64,000 nucleotides of DNA from positions 131,819-195,818 of the forward strand of contig URKJ01000002.1 in NCBI GenBank assembly GCA_900548385.1, read 5' to 3'. Position 1 is the first letter of the stretch. Each line of letters begins with the position of its first letter. The notes under the pieces are model-generated. The model saw only the letters and a program-made list of their open reading frames with translations, was not told the origin of the DNA and ran no database searches. Positions 17,519 to 27,259 of the stretch are shown here, piece by piece. A program made the position numbers and the translations under genes. The DNA comes from an uncultured bacterium (lineage in GTDB: Bacteria > Verrucomicrobiota > Lentisphaeria > Victivallales > UBA1829).

Positions 17519-18979
17519 TTATACCGTTTCCATAATCCGCCTGGCACACTCCTCCGGAGTAAATTTTCCCGTAAAAAGAGCATTCAGCTCATCTCCCGTC
17601 CGGGAGAGTGCGGTCCGGACGTTGTTGAAATCAAATTGCGGACGCGCCTGTTCCGCAGCGTTTTTCTGAACGGAAAAAATGTCCGGATAACGCTTTTTCA
17701 AAAGACACCCGCAATCCATCCGCGACGGCAGGGAGTAATCCATCGTCAATAAATACTGCTGTTTTTTACGGAACAGAAAACGAATCCATCGCCATACGGC
17801 CTCCAGCTCTCCGGACGATTTTATTCCCGCGCGGAAAATCCCGGTGCAGCGGCTTCCCTGCACCGGATAAAACACATCCATGCCGGGCAGAGGCGGCATC
17901 GGATATGCCTTGACCGGAATGGCGTTCGCCATCATCTCTCTTAAACTCAGAACCCAGCAGTTTCCGGCGGGCAGAATCCCGATTTTCCCCAATGCGAAAA
18001 GGTCAAAACCATTGTTGGGCGACGAACGGTATTTCCGGCGCAGTCCCTGCAGAAAACGAAGCCCGGCAATGCCTTCCGGGGAAGAAAACAACCGCAGAAA
18101 ACATTCGCGATTCCCCGCTTCATAATCGCCGGGAGATATTCCCTGCCAGAAATACTGAATCAATCCAATCACATTATGCCATCCGGATGGCGTTTCACAG
18201 AAATAACCGAATTCGCCCTCCCCGCGCCCTTCCGCATAGCGTGAGGCTTTTTCGATCCATTCGCAAAGGAGTTCCGGTGTCATGGCGACATCGAAATCTT
18301 TCACGCCCGCTTTCGCCAGAAATTCGGTATTGACGAAAACGAGACGCACGTTCCTCCCCGAAACGAGTGCATGGTAATGCGCCTCTCCCTCCGCGTTAAA
18401 CGTCTTGTACAGACATTTCGGATCAATGGTTGCGACGGTCTCCCGGAATCCCTCCAGAGAATCAAGAGGAATCAGCGCATTCATTGCCGCATAGGTCGAA
18501 TGCATGAAGAACTCGCCCGCCGTCGGTACGGTTCCGCTTCCGAGGCGCAGAAGCAGGGGGTCTTCGGAGTGTTTTGAAGGCCATGGAATATTTTCTATTC
18601 TGACGCAGATATCCGGATTTTCAAGTTGAAAAATTCCGGCAAGAGTCTTCAACAGAAATTCATAATCGGGTTTGACTCCCGGCAATGCATAGGTAATGAC
18701 GGTTTTCGGTTTTGAAACGATCTGGGAAAAAATATCGAAATCTTCCAGCTCCGGAAAATCCTCCCGGATGAACGATCCTTTTTTCCGGCGTTTGACGATA
18801 ATCCCCTCCTCAACCAGTTCCCGCAATGCCCCTACAATGGTAATGCGTGAAACGCCGAACTGTTTTGCCAGTTCAAATTCCGTCGGAATCGGGTCGCCTT
18901 TTTTCAGAACTCCATCGGAAATTTTATTGAGAATGTCGTTTTTTACTCTGGTATATTTGGGTATATATTCTTTTTTCAT
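17519..18979 (-). CDS. GntR DNA-binding domain fused to an ABC-type solute-binding-like domain
   Basis: A 486-residue protein. Residues 8-72 form a GntR winged helix (YTRVKNDILNKISDG, PTEFELAKQFGVSRITI, LVEEGIIVKRRKKGSF). Residues about 95-440 resemble a family 1 extracellular solute-binding protein: LAGIFQLENPDICVRIENIPW, ALIPLDSL, VRLVFVNTEFLAKAGV, TPELLCEWIEKASRYAEG and the C-terminal LFRKKQQYLLT region. There is no signal peptide or membrane segment, so this is a cytoplasmic sensor using a transporter-like sugar-binding fold instead of the usual FCD, UTRA or LacI domain. The start at 18979 has AAGGAAG 9 bases ahead; an ATG at 19048 has none. It is divergent from the isomerase-pseudopilin-hydrolase operon, which it probably controls. 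Confidence 0.8.
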   Translation of the reverse strand: MKKEYIPKYTRVKNDILNKISDGVLKKGDPIPTEFELAKQFGVSRITIVGALRELVEEGIIVKRRKKGSFIREDFPELEDFDIFSQIVSKPKTVITYALPGVKPDYEFLLKTLAGIFQLENPDICVRIENIPWPSKHSEDPLLLRLGSGTVPTAGEFFMHSTYAAMNALIPLDSLEGFRETVATIDPKCLYKTFNAEGEAHYHALVSGRNVRLVFVNTEFLAKAGVKDFDVAMTPELLCEWIEKASRYAEGRGEGEFGYFCETPSGWHNVIGLIQYFWQGISPGDYEAGNRECFLRLFSSPEGIAGLRFLQGLRRKYRSSPNNGFDLFALGKIGILPAGNCWVLSLREMMANAIPVKAYPMPPLPGMDVFYPVQGSRCTGIFRAGIKSSGELEAVWRWIRFLFRKKQQYLLTMDYSLPSRMDCGCLLKKRYPDIFSVQKNAAEQARPQFDFNNVRTALSRTGDELNALFTGKFTPEECARRIMETV

Positions 18980-19051
18980 CGTGTTTTTCTTCCTTATGCC
19001 ATAAAGATAGCCTGAAATTAAAAAAAAACAAATTTTTATTTGTTTCACCTC

Positions 19052-19079
19052 TTGACTTTTTTATATTTTTATGTATAAT
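19052..19079 (+). promoter_or_regulatory. sigma-70 promoter of the isomerase-pseudopilin-GH operon
   Basis: TTGACT at 19052-19057 and a perfect TATAAT at 19074-19079 with a 16-base spacer, 53 bases before the isomerase start. Confidence 0.65.
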
Positions 19080-19085
19080 TTAAAA

Positions 19086-19107
19086 TATGACTTATTAATA
19101 TGTCATA
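19086..19107. promoter_or_regulatory. Dyad operator candidate for the GntR-type regulator
   Basis: TATGAC at 19086-19091 and GTCATA at 19102-19107 are exact inverted repeats 10 bases apart. The site begins 7 bases after the -10 box, so a bound protein would block transcription start. Its place between the divergent regulator and operon favours the GntR fusion as the binder. Confidence 0.55.
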
Positions 19108-19132
19108 ATAAAAAAACAAAACAGGAGGAGAC

Positions 19133-19972
19133 ATGAATTATTTTACGGCAAAGATCGGCTGCAACATCGTCCGGGATCCGGATACCGAAGATAGCTACAC
19201 GGAAGCTCTTTATGAAGAAGAACTGCGGGAATATACCGCTCTCGGCTTTTCTCATGTGGAATTCTCCCATGTGATGAAACTCGACATTCCGGCGGCAAAA
19301 CGTCTGCGCGCGCTCTCTCAAAAACTGGGAATTCAAATCTGGTCGCTCCATTCGGAGCATCTCAACGACTCTTCCCGGGAAGAGGAATATTACAATATCG
19401 AACGGCATTGCGCGGAAATCGGCGAAGCTCTCGGCATCAACGTCGCGGTTTGTCATCTTCCGAATATCGAGAACAGGGCAAACGACTTTGAACGGGACCT
19501 GCGGATCATCCGGAACGTTCTGGAAATTTTCCGCCCGCGCGGAATCCGGCTGGCGATTGAAACCTGTGAAAAAAACGACGTCGATTATATCATCCGCCTG
19601 ATTGACACGATCAACGATCCGTTCCTCGGAGCCAATATTGACACGGGACATGTCTATTGCAATATCACCCATGATGTGGGATCGGTAATCCGCAAGTTCG
19701 GGGAACGCATCATTACGCTTCATCTGCAGGATAACTTCGGCGAAAACGACGACCATCAGATGCCCGGGATGGGATATATCGACTGGCACGACGTCATTGC
19801 CGCGCTGAAAGAAGCAAATTACTGCGGGCCGTTGATGATGGAAATGACGGGTATCGGTGTGAAAGCCCGCAGAACGGTGGAAAAACTGCGGGATTACAGC
19901 ATAGAAAAAGAAAGAATTCAGGGGGCTGCCTATCTGGACTGGCTCTGGAAGTCAACAACCGGAAAGAAATGA
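19133..19972 (+). CDS. Sugar phosphate isomerase/epimerase-type TIM barrel
   Basis: A 279-residue AP-endonuclease-2/xylose-isomerase-like barrel. Typical metal-site elements are IWSLHSEH, AVCHLPN, IRLAIETCEKNDVD, GANIDTGHVY, ITLHLQDNFG and MMEMTG, with Glu and His ligands at the strand ends. Such proteins interconvert keto and aldo sugars or sugar acids. AGGAGGAGAC directly precedes the start. It is the first gene of an operon with a pseudopilin and two hydrolases, so it probably processes a released monosaccharide. The substrate is unknown. Confidence 0.8.
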   Translation: MNYFTAKIGCNIVRDPDTEDSYTEALYEEELREYTALGFSHVEFSHVMKLDIPAAKRLRALSQKLGIQIWSLHSEHLNDSSREEEYYNIERHCAEIGEALGINVAVCHLPNIENRANDFERDLRIIRNVLEIFRPRGIRLAIETCEKNDVDYIIRLIDTINDPFLGANIDTGHVYCNITHDVGSVIRKFGERIITLHLQDNFGENDDHQMPGMGYIDWHDVIAALKEANYCGPLMMEMTGIGVKARRTVEKLRDYSIEKERIQGAAYLDWLWKSTTGKK

Positions 19973-19994
19973 AAATTTCAACTCAGGGAAAGGT

Positions 19995-20840
19995 ATGAAA
20001 ATGTATAAGAACAGAAAAAAGTTCACCCTTCTGGAATTACTGATTTGCGTTGCCATCATAGCGATCCTTGCATCTCTGCTTTTGCCATCATTAAACAAAG
20101 CAAGGCAAATGGCTCAGAAAGCGGTTTGTACCGGAAATCAGAAGCAGCTGCTTTTGGGATTGATACAGTATATGGGGGATTTCAATGGATACGGCTGTCC
20201 GGGAAAATTTAACAAGGGCTATTATCTGGGGGATAATTATTCCGCTTATTGGATCGAGATGCTGATAGGGAAAGAGTATCTCGGCAAAGTTCCATTTGAG
20301 GAAAAGGACTGGGGCCTGCAGTCCCCCAGCAAAGCCCTCCGAAGTTTGATCAGCTGTCCCGGCCTGAAGAAAAAGGATACAAATGTTATTAATCAGCATG
20401 GAGGCTATGGAATGTTTTATGCGAAGGCGGACTCTGATTTCGGGAAAACCTTATGTTACGATACCGGACAGCTTGGTGACGGAGGATGGGGAACAGCGAC
20501 GAGCGGTGCATATTTTTCCTCTAAATTGAAATCACCTTCCGAATTGGGATACATCGGATGTTCTGCGAAAATGAGATCCGGCGACACGGGAGGCGATCAG
20601 TATTTTACCATTCCTCAAGGCAGCGTAACGAGCTGGGACAAGTGTGCCGCGGCAATGCCGGACGCAGCAATGTATGGAGCTTTCGCATTCGCTCATACGC
20701 AAACGGGAAACATGGGAATGGCGGATGGTTCCGTCCGGAGCTGGTCGTATGGAACCTATCTGACAAAGCTGAATAACAACGCCGGAATCGGCTATCGGAA
20801 TCTTTTCAAGCTGTTTCCGTTCAACAGGAATTATTTCTAA
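19995..20840 (+). CDS. H-X9-DG type pseudopilin
   Basis: A 281-residue type II secretion or type IV pilus-like pseudopilin. The N-terminus MKMYKNRKK-FTLLELLICVAI (shown in two parts) contains the prepilin motif with Glu at +5 and a hydrophobic helix to LLLPSLNKARQMA. The residue before the cut is Lys, not Gly. The C-terminal part has HTQTGNMGMADG, His followed by nine residues and Asp-Gly, a mark of the large family in Planctomycetes and Lentisphaerae. The next gene, 18 bases on, is a large secreted hydrolase. In-frame ATGs at 19995 and 20001 are both possible. Function is inferred: a minor pseudopilin linked to hydrolase export or display. Confidence 0.85.
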   Translation: MKMYKNRKKFTLLELLICVAIIAILASLLLPSLNKARQMAQKAVCTGNQKQLLLGLIQYMGDFNGYGCPGKFNKGYYLGDNYSAYWIEMLIGKEYLGKVPFEEKDWGLQSPSKALRSLISCPGLKKKDTNVINQHGGYGMFYAKADSDFGKTLCYDTGQLGDGGWGTATSGAYFSSKLKSPSELGYIGCSAKMRSGDTGGDQYFTIPQGSVTSWDKCAAAMPDAAMYGAFAFAHTQTGNMGMADGSVRSWSYGTYLTKLNNNAGIGYRNLFKLFPFNRNYF

Positions 20841-20857
20841 GATTCAAGGAGACAGGA

Positions 20858-23800
20858 ATGAATTATAAAAGAGCAGTTTTTTTGGGTTTGTCCGCACTGA
20901 TTCCGGGAATTCTTTCCGCATTTGACGAACCGGGAAATATCCTCAAAGATTTTGAACTGAAGTCACCGGAAGTTTGGAATTGCAGAATTCCGGTCGAACG
21001 CAACGTGATCGAATCCTTTGAAGGACTGGCGGAACCCTTGTACTATCTGTCGGGAAAAAGCGGCGGAGTTTTGTCACAGACGGTAAGCGTCAAACCCGAT
21101 ACATGGTACACCATGCAGTTTCTGTTCCGCGCCCATGGGAAATATGCTTCAGACCCGACATACAAATACAACCTGCTCGCCGGATTCCTGCCGGAAGGAG
21201 AGAGCGACTTCTGGAAAGGAAAAGAGACCAGAACGTTCGGAGGATCTCCCGTCTGGAACCGCGGGCGGATTTTCTTCAACAGCGGCACCAATAAAACCGT
21301 TACTCCGTTTCTCTGTTTTATCGGACGCGGAGCATGGGATATCGGACGGATTTACCTGAGAGAGACGACTCCGGCGGATTTTCAGAATAATATCTGCCTG
21401 GATTCCGGATTTGAAACATGCAAACCCGGAATGATTCCGACGGAACTCCGGCAAACCGGACGGGGACAGGTTTCCGGTATCACGGTCAGCAGTCAAACCG
21501 CATATTCCGGGAAACAGGCTCTCGAAGCAGAATTCATTGACCGGGTTTCTTTAGTCGGAGGCCGTTTTCTGACAAAAGCCGGCGACAGGTTCAAAGCCGG
21601 CATTTACCTGAAAGCCTCTGCCCCCGTCGTGGCGGAACTCGTCGTTTCAGGAACGGGAGTAAAACCCGGAACAAGACGCACCCGGAAAATCGGGATCGGC
21701 AAAGAATGGAAACATCTTTCATTGGACGGAATCGTAAGAACGGCGGAAGGTTCCGTTTGTCCGCTCCACATTTATCTGAATTTTCAGGCGAAAGACAAGA
21801 AAAATAAAGTAACCGTATGGGCGGACGATGTCTCCTTTACGGTTCAGACGGAGGAAGAGGCAAAACGGTATGGAACCCGTTCCGGAATCTGGAATGATTC
21901 TTTTGAAACAGGTCCCTACGGCTGGAGAATGTTTTTCGATGAGGACCCGCGGTTCTCAAACGCACAGACACGCGGCATCTTCCTCGATGCGCTTACCGCG
22001 GGACACGGGAAGTATTCACTGCGCATTCAGAAACCTGAAATGCCTGCCGTTTTATGCAAAAAGAATCTGTTCAACATGCGATCCATGCCCCTGCATATCG
22101 ACAATCAGGAGGAATATGTTTTCAGTTTTATGGCAAAGGCGGATAAACCGACAACTCTTTCCGTTGCTTTCCCTTACAAATCAATCGGAAATTTCAGGGT
22201 AACGGATTCCTGGCAGAGGTTTTACAGCACCCCTGTCAAACCCGGCCGGTGGTACCACAATCCCAATTACAATGAAATCCGCATCACATCCCCGCTTGAC
22301 GGTGCGGTGATCTGGCTGGATGCGTTCATGCTGGAAAAAAGAAAAGGTTCCCCTTTCCAGCCATACTCCGAGTTTGAAGCGGGAATTTTTTTCCCGGATA
22401 CCTACAAAATATTTCCTGAAAACGGAAAGCGGGACATTCAGCTGATGGCTGCCAGCCACCGGAAAGCGATGAAAGGAAATCTGGAGCTGAAAATAAGCGA
22501 TCTGTTTGACAATACGGTTCTGAACGAAACGAAACCGGTTTCCTTGGCTCCGGGAAATCCTGTTCACATATCCCGGCAAATCGGAATGGACCGTCCGGGG
22601 TATTTCCGTGCGGAAATTACCCTGAAAGACCGGAACGGGAAGAAACTGGCGGAGAATATCACCACCTATGCCGTTCTTGCTCCGCCGCGCAAAATTCCGT
22701 ACGGGAAATCCTGGTGCGGAATTTTGAGCGGTTTGGACGAGTCCGGGCGGAACGGCAGCAATTTTGCGGCAATCCGTCTGCACGGATCAAGCTCTTTGGA
22801 CGATACGCTCGACATTTTGCAGCTGATCGGATACAAATGGATCCGTATCATGGGAATCGGCAACTGGCGCAATACCGAACCGGTCCGGGGAAGTTATGAG
22901 TGGAAGTGGGATTCATTCGTCGATACAATCAAAAAACATGACATGGGGATTCTTGCGGAGTTCCTTTCCCACGATGCCCAGCCGTGGAGCAATTCCGGAG
23001 TCTTCGTAAAAGAAAAACTTCAGGGAGGGTTCCATTATACGGCAAAAGCGGAGGACGTCGCCGGATTTTCCACGGACTTCGCGCGACGCTACCGTCACAG
23101 AATCGACTCCATCAATCTGATGAACGAAACCAATGGATATCCGCCGGAAGAATACCTCAAAATCATCAAAGCCGTTTACCGGACCTTTAAAAAAGAAGCG
23201 CCGGAAATCATCGTACAGGGACCGGGCTATCCGTCAAACACGCTTCCCCTTCTTGAAGACGAGGGAAAGGACAATACCTGGATCACAAAGGCTCTGAAAC
23301 TCGGACTGAACGATTTCAACGACGTGATGGGGATTCATCCCTACGATACCGGACACGCTCATACGCTGGGTCACGTTTCCCAGGACTGTGCTGAACTCCG
23401 TCTGACAGGGAACAACAGGACATTCGCGGAACAGCGGCGTCTGCAGGTTCAGAAGTTCAGGAAGGAGTTTAAGAACAACCGCATCTGGGACAGCGAAAGC
23501 GGTGCGATCTTCAATACGCTTCCGAAATGGATGAACTCGCCTGCGGAAATCCGTTTTCCATGGTACAGCGAACGGGTCGCCGCTTCGCGCATGATCCGCT
23601 GGAACATTCTCAGAATGGCAATGGGAATCGAGCGCCATTTCCACTTTATGTTTCTATTTGAATCAGCCGGCTATCATACGCTTGACATTGTAAATATGGA
23701 CGGAACACCCCGCGCTGGCGTCGCTCCTCTTTCCACCTTCTACCGGTTATTCGACGGAAGCCGTTTCATCGGCAGCCATAAAATTGACGGCTCCCATATT

Positions 23801-24919
23801 TATGTTTTTCAGGACTATGACGGTCATGCCGTTGCAGCATGCTGGAATCCGCTTTTGGAAAACAAAGATCCCGGCGCTCTCATAATTCCTGACGGATCCG
23901 CAATTACAGAAGTGTTGAACTTCACCGGGAATCCGGTCAAAGGGAAAAACGGAACCTGGCCGTTGAATGATACTCCGTTATATCTCAAATCGGCACTGCC
24001 GCCGGAAGCGTTCCTCGAAAAACTGACAAAAGCAAAATTCCTCACGGAAAGCTATCAGTCCGCTCTTGCGGTTGTCTCCGATGGGAACAGCATGTTCGCG
24101 GAGGCATCCGTCGTGAACAACGGAAATATGCCGATCCGGCAGATAGAGGTCGAAGTGGGAAAAAGCAGAGAAACCATAACAGACTTATCGCCCCGGAACC
24201 GCAAAACGATCCGTTTTCCTCTGAAACTCGTCTCTGAAAAAGAGTTGAATCTGGAAGCGACGTTCCGGCACGGGAAAGATAAGCAACGGCACCGTCTGCG
24301 GAAACGGGTCTTTTACATGGCGAAGTCGCAGGGAAACGAAATCCCGGACGGCAATATCGGGCTGAACGAATATCCCGCGAAATGGTCCGGTGAATTTCTG
24401 CGGTACGGAAAAAGCGCCGCCTATTCCATTTCAGCGGAGCTTTCCGCTTCATGGGCACCGGATAAACTGCGGTTTGCCGTTGAAGTCAAGGACCCGACTC
24501 CCCGTACCGCCTCCGGAAACGAACCGGTTCATCTGGGCGACGGAATCGAACTGTATCTGGATTTTGCGCCGGGTAGGAATCCCGGTTCCCCGCGGTATCC
24601 CGACGAAGCGGTCCGACTCTCCGTCAACCCCGCATTCCCGGAAAAGCCGGTATTTGAGCGGAATGGAATTCCGGCAAAGAACAACCATCCGTTTTTCGAT
24701 TTTTCAAAGGTCGGAATCGCATCGAAACAGTTCCGCGGAGGTTATTCCGTCGAATTGGAAATTCCTTTGAAAAAACAGATCGCCGCGGGGCAGCTGTTGG
24801 GATTCAACTGCTGCATCATGGATCATGGGAATACACCGAACCCCAATCAGGGGCTTACGCTGTCACAATCCCCCTGCTGGAATAACGTCAACAATTTTGA
24901 GCTGCTCGTATTAAGATGA
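20858..24919 (+). CDS. Large secreted multidomain clan-A glycoside hydrolase
   Basis: The 1353-residue protein has a signal peptide, MNYKRAVFLGLSALIPGILS then A, with cleavage before FDEPG. Residues about 25-160, 170-325 and 345-495 look like three jelly-roll carbohydrate-binding modules, each with an FE-containing start such as LDSGFETC and NDSFETGPYGW. A TIM barrel spans about 610-960; the acid/base is probably Glu757 in INLMNETNG and the nucleophile Glu880 in RIWDSESGA, 123 residues apart as in clan GH-A (GH39/GH5-like). The C-terminal 170 residues match a CBM9/DOMON-like module (FRYGKSAAYS-type start, LGDGIELYLDF). It follows a pseudopilin by 17 bases and precedes a GH95-like gene. The substrate is unknown. 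Confidence 0.8.
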   Translation: MNYKRAVFLGLSALIPGILSAFDEPGNILKDFELKSPEVWNCRIPVERNVIESFEGLAEPLYYLSGKSGGVLSQTVSVKPDTWYTMQFLFRAHGKYASDPTYKYNLLAGFLPEGESDFWKGKETRTFGGSPVWNRGRIFFNSGTNKTVTPFLCFIGRGAWDIGRIYLRETTPADFQNNICLDSGFETCKPGMIPTELRQTGRGQVSGITVSSQTAYSGKQALEAEFIDRVSLVGGRFLTKAGDRFKAGIYLKASAPVVAELVVSGTGVKPGTRRTRKIGIGKEWKHLSLDGIVRTAEGSVCPLHIYLNFQAKDKKNKVTVWADDVSFTVQTEEEAKRYGTRSGIWNDSFETGPYGWRMFFDEDPRFSNAQTRGIFLDALTAGHGKYSLRIQKPEMPAVLCKKNLFNMRSMPLHIDNQEEYVFSFMAKADKPTTLSVAFPYKSIGNFRVTDSWQRFYSTPVKPGRWYHNPNYNEIRITSPLDGAVIWLDAFMLEKRKGSPFQPYSEFEAGIFFPDTYKIFPENGKRDIQLMAASHRKAMKGNLELKISDLFDNTVLNETKPVSLAPGNPVHISRQIGMDRPGYFRAEITLKDRNGKKLAENITTYAVLAPPRKIPYGKSWCGILSGLDESGRNGSNFAAIRLHGSSSLDDTLDILQLIGYKWIRIMGIGNWRNTEPVRGSYEWKWDSFVDTIKKHDMGILAEFLSHDAQPWSNSGVFVKEKLQGGFHYTAKAEDVAGFSTDFARRYRHRIDSINLMNETNGYPPEEYLKIIKAVYRTFKKEAPEIIVQGPGYPSNTLPLLEDEGKDNTWITKALKLGLNDFNDVMGIHPYDTGHAHTLGHVSQDCAELRLTGNNRTFAEQRRLQVQKFRKEFKNNRIWDSESGAIFNTLPKWMNSPAEIRFPWYSERVAASRMIRWNILRMAMGIERHFHFMFLFESAGYHTLDIVNMDGTPRAGVAPLSTFYRLFDGSRFIGSHKIDGSHIYVFQDYDGHAVAACWNPLLENKDPGALIIPDGSAITEVLNFTGNPVKGKNGTWPLNDTPLYLKSALPPEAFLEKLTKAKFLTESYQSALAVVSDGNSMFAEASVVNNGNMPIRQIEVEVGKSRETITDLSPRNRKTIRFPLKLVSEKELNLEATFRHGKDKQRHRLRKRVFYMAKSQGNEIPDGNIGLNEYPAKWSGEFLRYGKSAAYSISAELSASWAPDKLRFAVEVKDPTPRTASGNEPVHLGDGIELYLDFAPGRNPGSPRYPDEAVRLSVNPAFPEKPVFERNGIPAKNNHPFFDFSKVGIASKQFRGGYSVELEIPLKKQIAAGQLLGFNCCIMDHGNTPNPNQGLTLSQSPCWNNVNNFELLVLR

Positions 24920-25120
24920 GCGCGGCGGAATTTCAGCAATATGCCGGCGAACATCTGACGCTCCGGCGGCGGGAAAATGACAGGAGCGTTCTGTTTAATT
25001 CATCCGCTGCGCCACATTCCATTTGCAAATCACACAAACCGCAGTATATTTGGAATTTGCAAACCGGCAAGAACAGCAAGGGAAAGTTTTTTCCGTTATT
25101 TGAAAAAGGCAGAATGAGCA

Positions 25121-27259
25121 ATGAACTTGAACGATTCCTTTGAAATACGTTTTCCCGCATCGCGGGTGCATCTTGGAATTCCGACAGGCAATTCGGATGC
25201 GGGATTTATTATTTTCGGAGAAAAAAATAAACTGGAAATCTGTTTCAACCTTGCGTCGTGCTGGGATCGCCGGAATGACCAGATCATGGAAAAGCCCTGC
25301 CCTTATGATGATTTAGTCCGGCTGTTCAATCCTTATGACGCCGATCCAATCAGAAAAAGACTGCAGGAATCTGCGACGGAGTTTAAAATTCGTCATGATT
25401 TCTGGTGGCCGTCGACCCGAATTCCCGGCGGCCGCCTTGTCCTCGAATTGAAGGAGGAAATTTCCCGGCTCACTCTGGATTATTCCACCGGAATGATTAC
25501 CGCGCACACGGCTTCCGATCCGATCCGGATTCTGGCGTCCTTGAACCGGAACTCGCTGCTCATCCGGGATTTCGGCGGATTGATCGTCCGGCGACGGTTT
25601 CATCCGGCGTTTGAATTTCTGAAATCCATTTATGAAAAGGCGGAGATTCCCGCGGCGGAGTATTTCGAAGACGGGTGTTTTCAGCCATTGCCCGACGATC
25701 CGGGAACGCTGGCATGGTTTTCCGGCAGTCAGTTGAACCTTGCATTAAGCAGGGATGCGGTCATTCCTTCCGCAGCAGCGCTTGAATTCGATCTCGTTCT
25801 GGAGGAGAACCGTAATTTCTGGCGGAACTATTGGGAAACGGTTCCTGTGCTGGAACTTCCGGATGAACTTCTTAACCGTTTCTTCCGTCTGGCGCTGTAT
25901 AAGTTTGCACTTGCGACACTTCCCGGCGGTGTCCCGTGCGGTTTGCAGGGATGCTGGCTCGAAGATTACCAGAGAGCTCCGTGGAGCGCGGATTATCACT
26001 TTAACGTCAATGTCCAGCAGGTCTATACGCTGGCCCCCTCCATCGGGGCGGTTTCTCACATGATGCCGCTGTTTGACATGCTGGAAAGCTCCGGATTCCA
26101 GGACAGTATGAAAAAGAATGCAAAGTCTCTGTTTGGAATCGACGACGGACTTCTTCTTACCCATGCCGTTACGGATCTGGGAAGACAGTGCGGAGGAGTG
26201 GGAACCGGAGCGGTGCTCGATTTTGTATGCGGCGGATGGACCGCGCTTCTTTACTGGATGTACTATCGCCATACGGAAGACGCAACGTTTCTCCGCGATC
26301 GTGCTTTGCCGTTCATGCGCGGGGTCATGAACGTATTCAAAGCCGCACTCCGGGAAAAGGATGGAGCACTGGAACTGCCGCTCAGCATATCCGCGGAATA
26401 CGGATGCACGTTCCCCGTCACGGTCAATGGGAAAGAGTGCAGACAGAATACGGGGAAAAATCCCTCCAATCAACTGACCTGCTGTCATCTGCTGGCAAAT
26501 GCGCTGATGGAGGCGGAAAGAATTACGGGACAGACACCGGATCCGTTCCTCGAAAGAATCAAACGGGAACTGCCGCATTTTTCGGTTGTCAACGACAGGG
26601 TGGCAATCTGGGAAGGACAGGACCTTGATGTCTGCCACAGACACAACTCTCATCTTTCCATGATTTATCCGTTCGATATTACAGGAGAATTGAATGCGGA
26701 TGAACGGAAAGCGGTGGACAATGCCGTGGAACACTGGATCTGGCGGGGCAGTGGACAGTGGAGCGAGTGGTCCTATCCGTGGGCTGCGATTCTGCAGGCC
26801 CGCTGGGGAATGTCAGAGTCGCCGTCCGTGCTTCTGGACGTGTGGAAACGACTGTTCCTGAACGAGAGTCTTGCAACAGTCTATCTGCCGCGGTTCCGTG
26901 GAATTTCCTCACACCGGCATCAGGATATGCTCAAGCCGAAAGAAAGCAGTGAAGTCATGCAGCTGGATGGAACGATGGCGGGAGCGACAGCTCTTCTTGA
27001 GATGATTGTCCATGAAAAAAACGGTGTCGTGACGCTGTTCCCCGCATTGCCCGAAACATGGAAAAACCTTACGTTCAAAAGGATACGCCTCCCCGGCGTA
27101 TGTGTCAGCGGTTCCGTCAGGAACGGAAATGCGGAAGTTGTCTTTGAAAGCGGAAAGACCCGTACCATTCATTACCGTCCCGCATGGGAAAATGAAATCA
27201 TCCCCCTGGAACTTACGGAAAATGTTCCATGCAGGATAACCTGCACCTTGAAGCAATAA
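25121..27259 (+). CDS. GH95-like glycoside hydrolase, probably intracellular
   Basis: A 712-residue protein with an N-terminal beta domain and an alpha/alpha-six barrel. GH95 features are PWSADYHFNVNVQQVY near residue 287 and DVCHRHNSHLSMIYPF near 505, plus the downstream SYPWAAILQARW and a C-terminal domain with LPETWKNLTFKRIRLPG, in which the L-P-x-x-W motif recurs in the family. GH95 enzymes are mostly alpha-L-fucosidases or alpha-L-galactosidases. No signal peptide is present, so it probably acts inside the cell. It ends the operon that starts with the isomerase, 200 bases downstream of the secreted hydrolase. Confidence 0.75.
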   Translation: MNLNDSFEIRFPASRVHLGIPTGNSDAGFIIFGEKNKLEICFNLASCWDRRNDQIMEKPCPYDDLVRLFNPYDADPIRKRLQESATEFKIRHDFWWPSTRIPGGRLVLELKEEISRLTLDYSTGMITAHTASDPIRILASLNRNSLLIRDFGGLIVRRRFHPAFEFLKSIYEKAEIPAAEYFEDGCFQPLPDDPGTLAWFSGSQLNLALSRDAVIPSAAALEFDLVLEENRNFWRNYWETVPVLELPDELLNRFFRLALYKFALATLPGGVPCGLQGCWLEDYQRAPWSADYHFNVNVQQVYTLAPSIGAVSHMMPLFDMLESSGFQDSMKKNAKSLFGIDDGLLLTHAVTDLGRQCGGVGTGAVLDFVCGGWTALLYWMYYRHTEDATFLRDRALPFMRGVMNVFKAALREKDGALELPLSISAEYGCTFPVTVNGKECRQNTGKNPSNQLTCCHLLANALMEAERITGQTPDPFLERIKRELPHFSVVNDRVAIWEGQDLDVCHRHNSHLSMIYPFDITGELNADERKAVDNAVEHWIWRGSGQWSEWSYPWAAILQARWGMSESPSVLLDVWKRLFLNESLATVYLPRFRGISSHRHQDMLKPKESSEVMQLDGTMAGATALLEMIVHEKNGVVTLFPALPETWKNLTFKRIRLPGVCVSGSVRNGNAEVVFESGKTRTIHYRPAWENEIIPLELTENVPCRITCTLKQ

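Noticed and set aside
24916..25143. Frame of 75 codons between the secreted hydrolase and the GH95-like gene
   Set aside because: Composition and content are not protein-like, and no ribosome site is visible.
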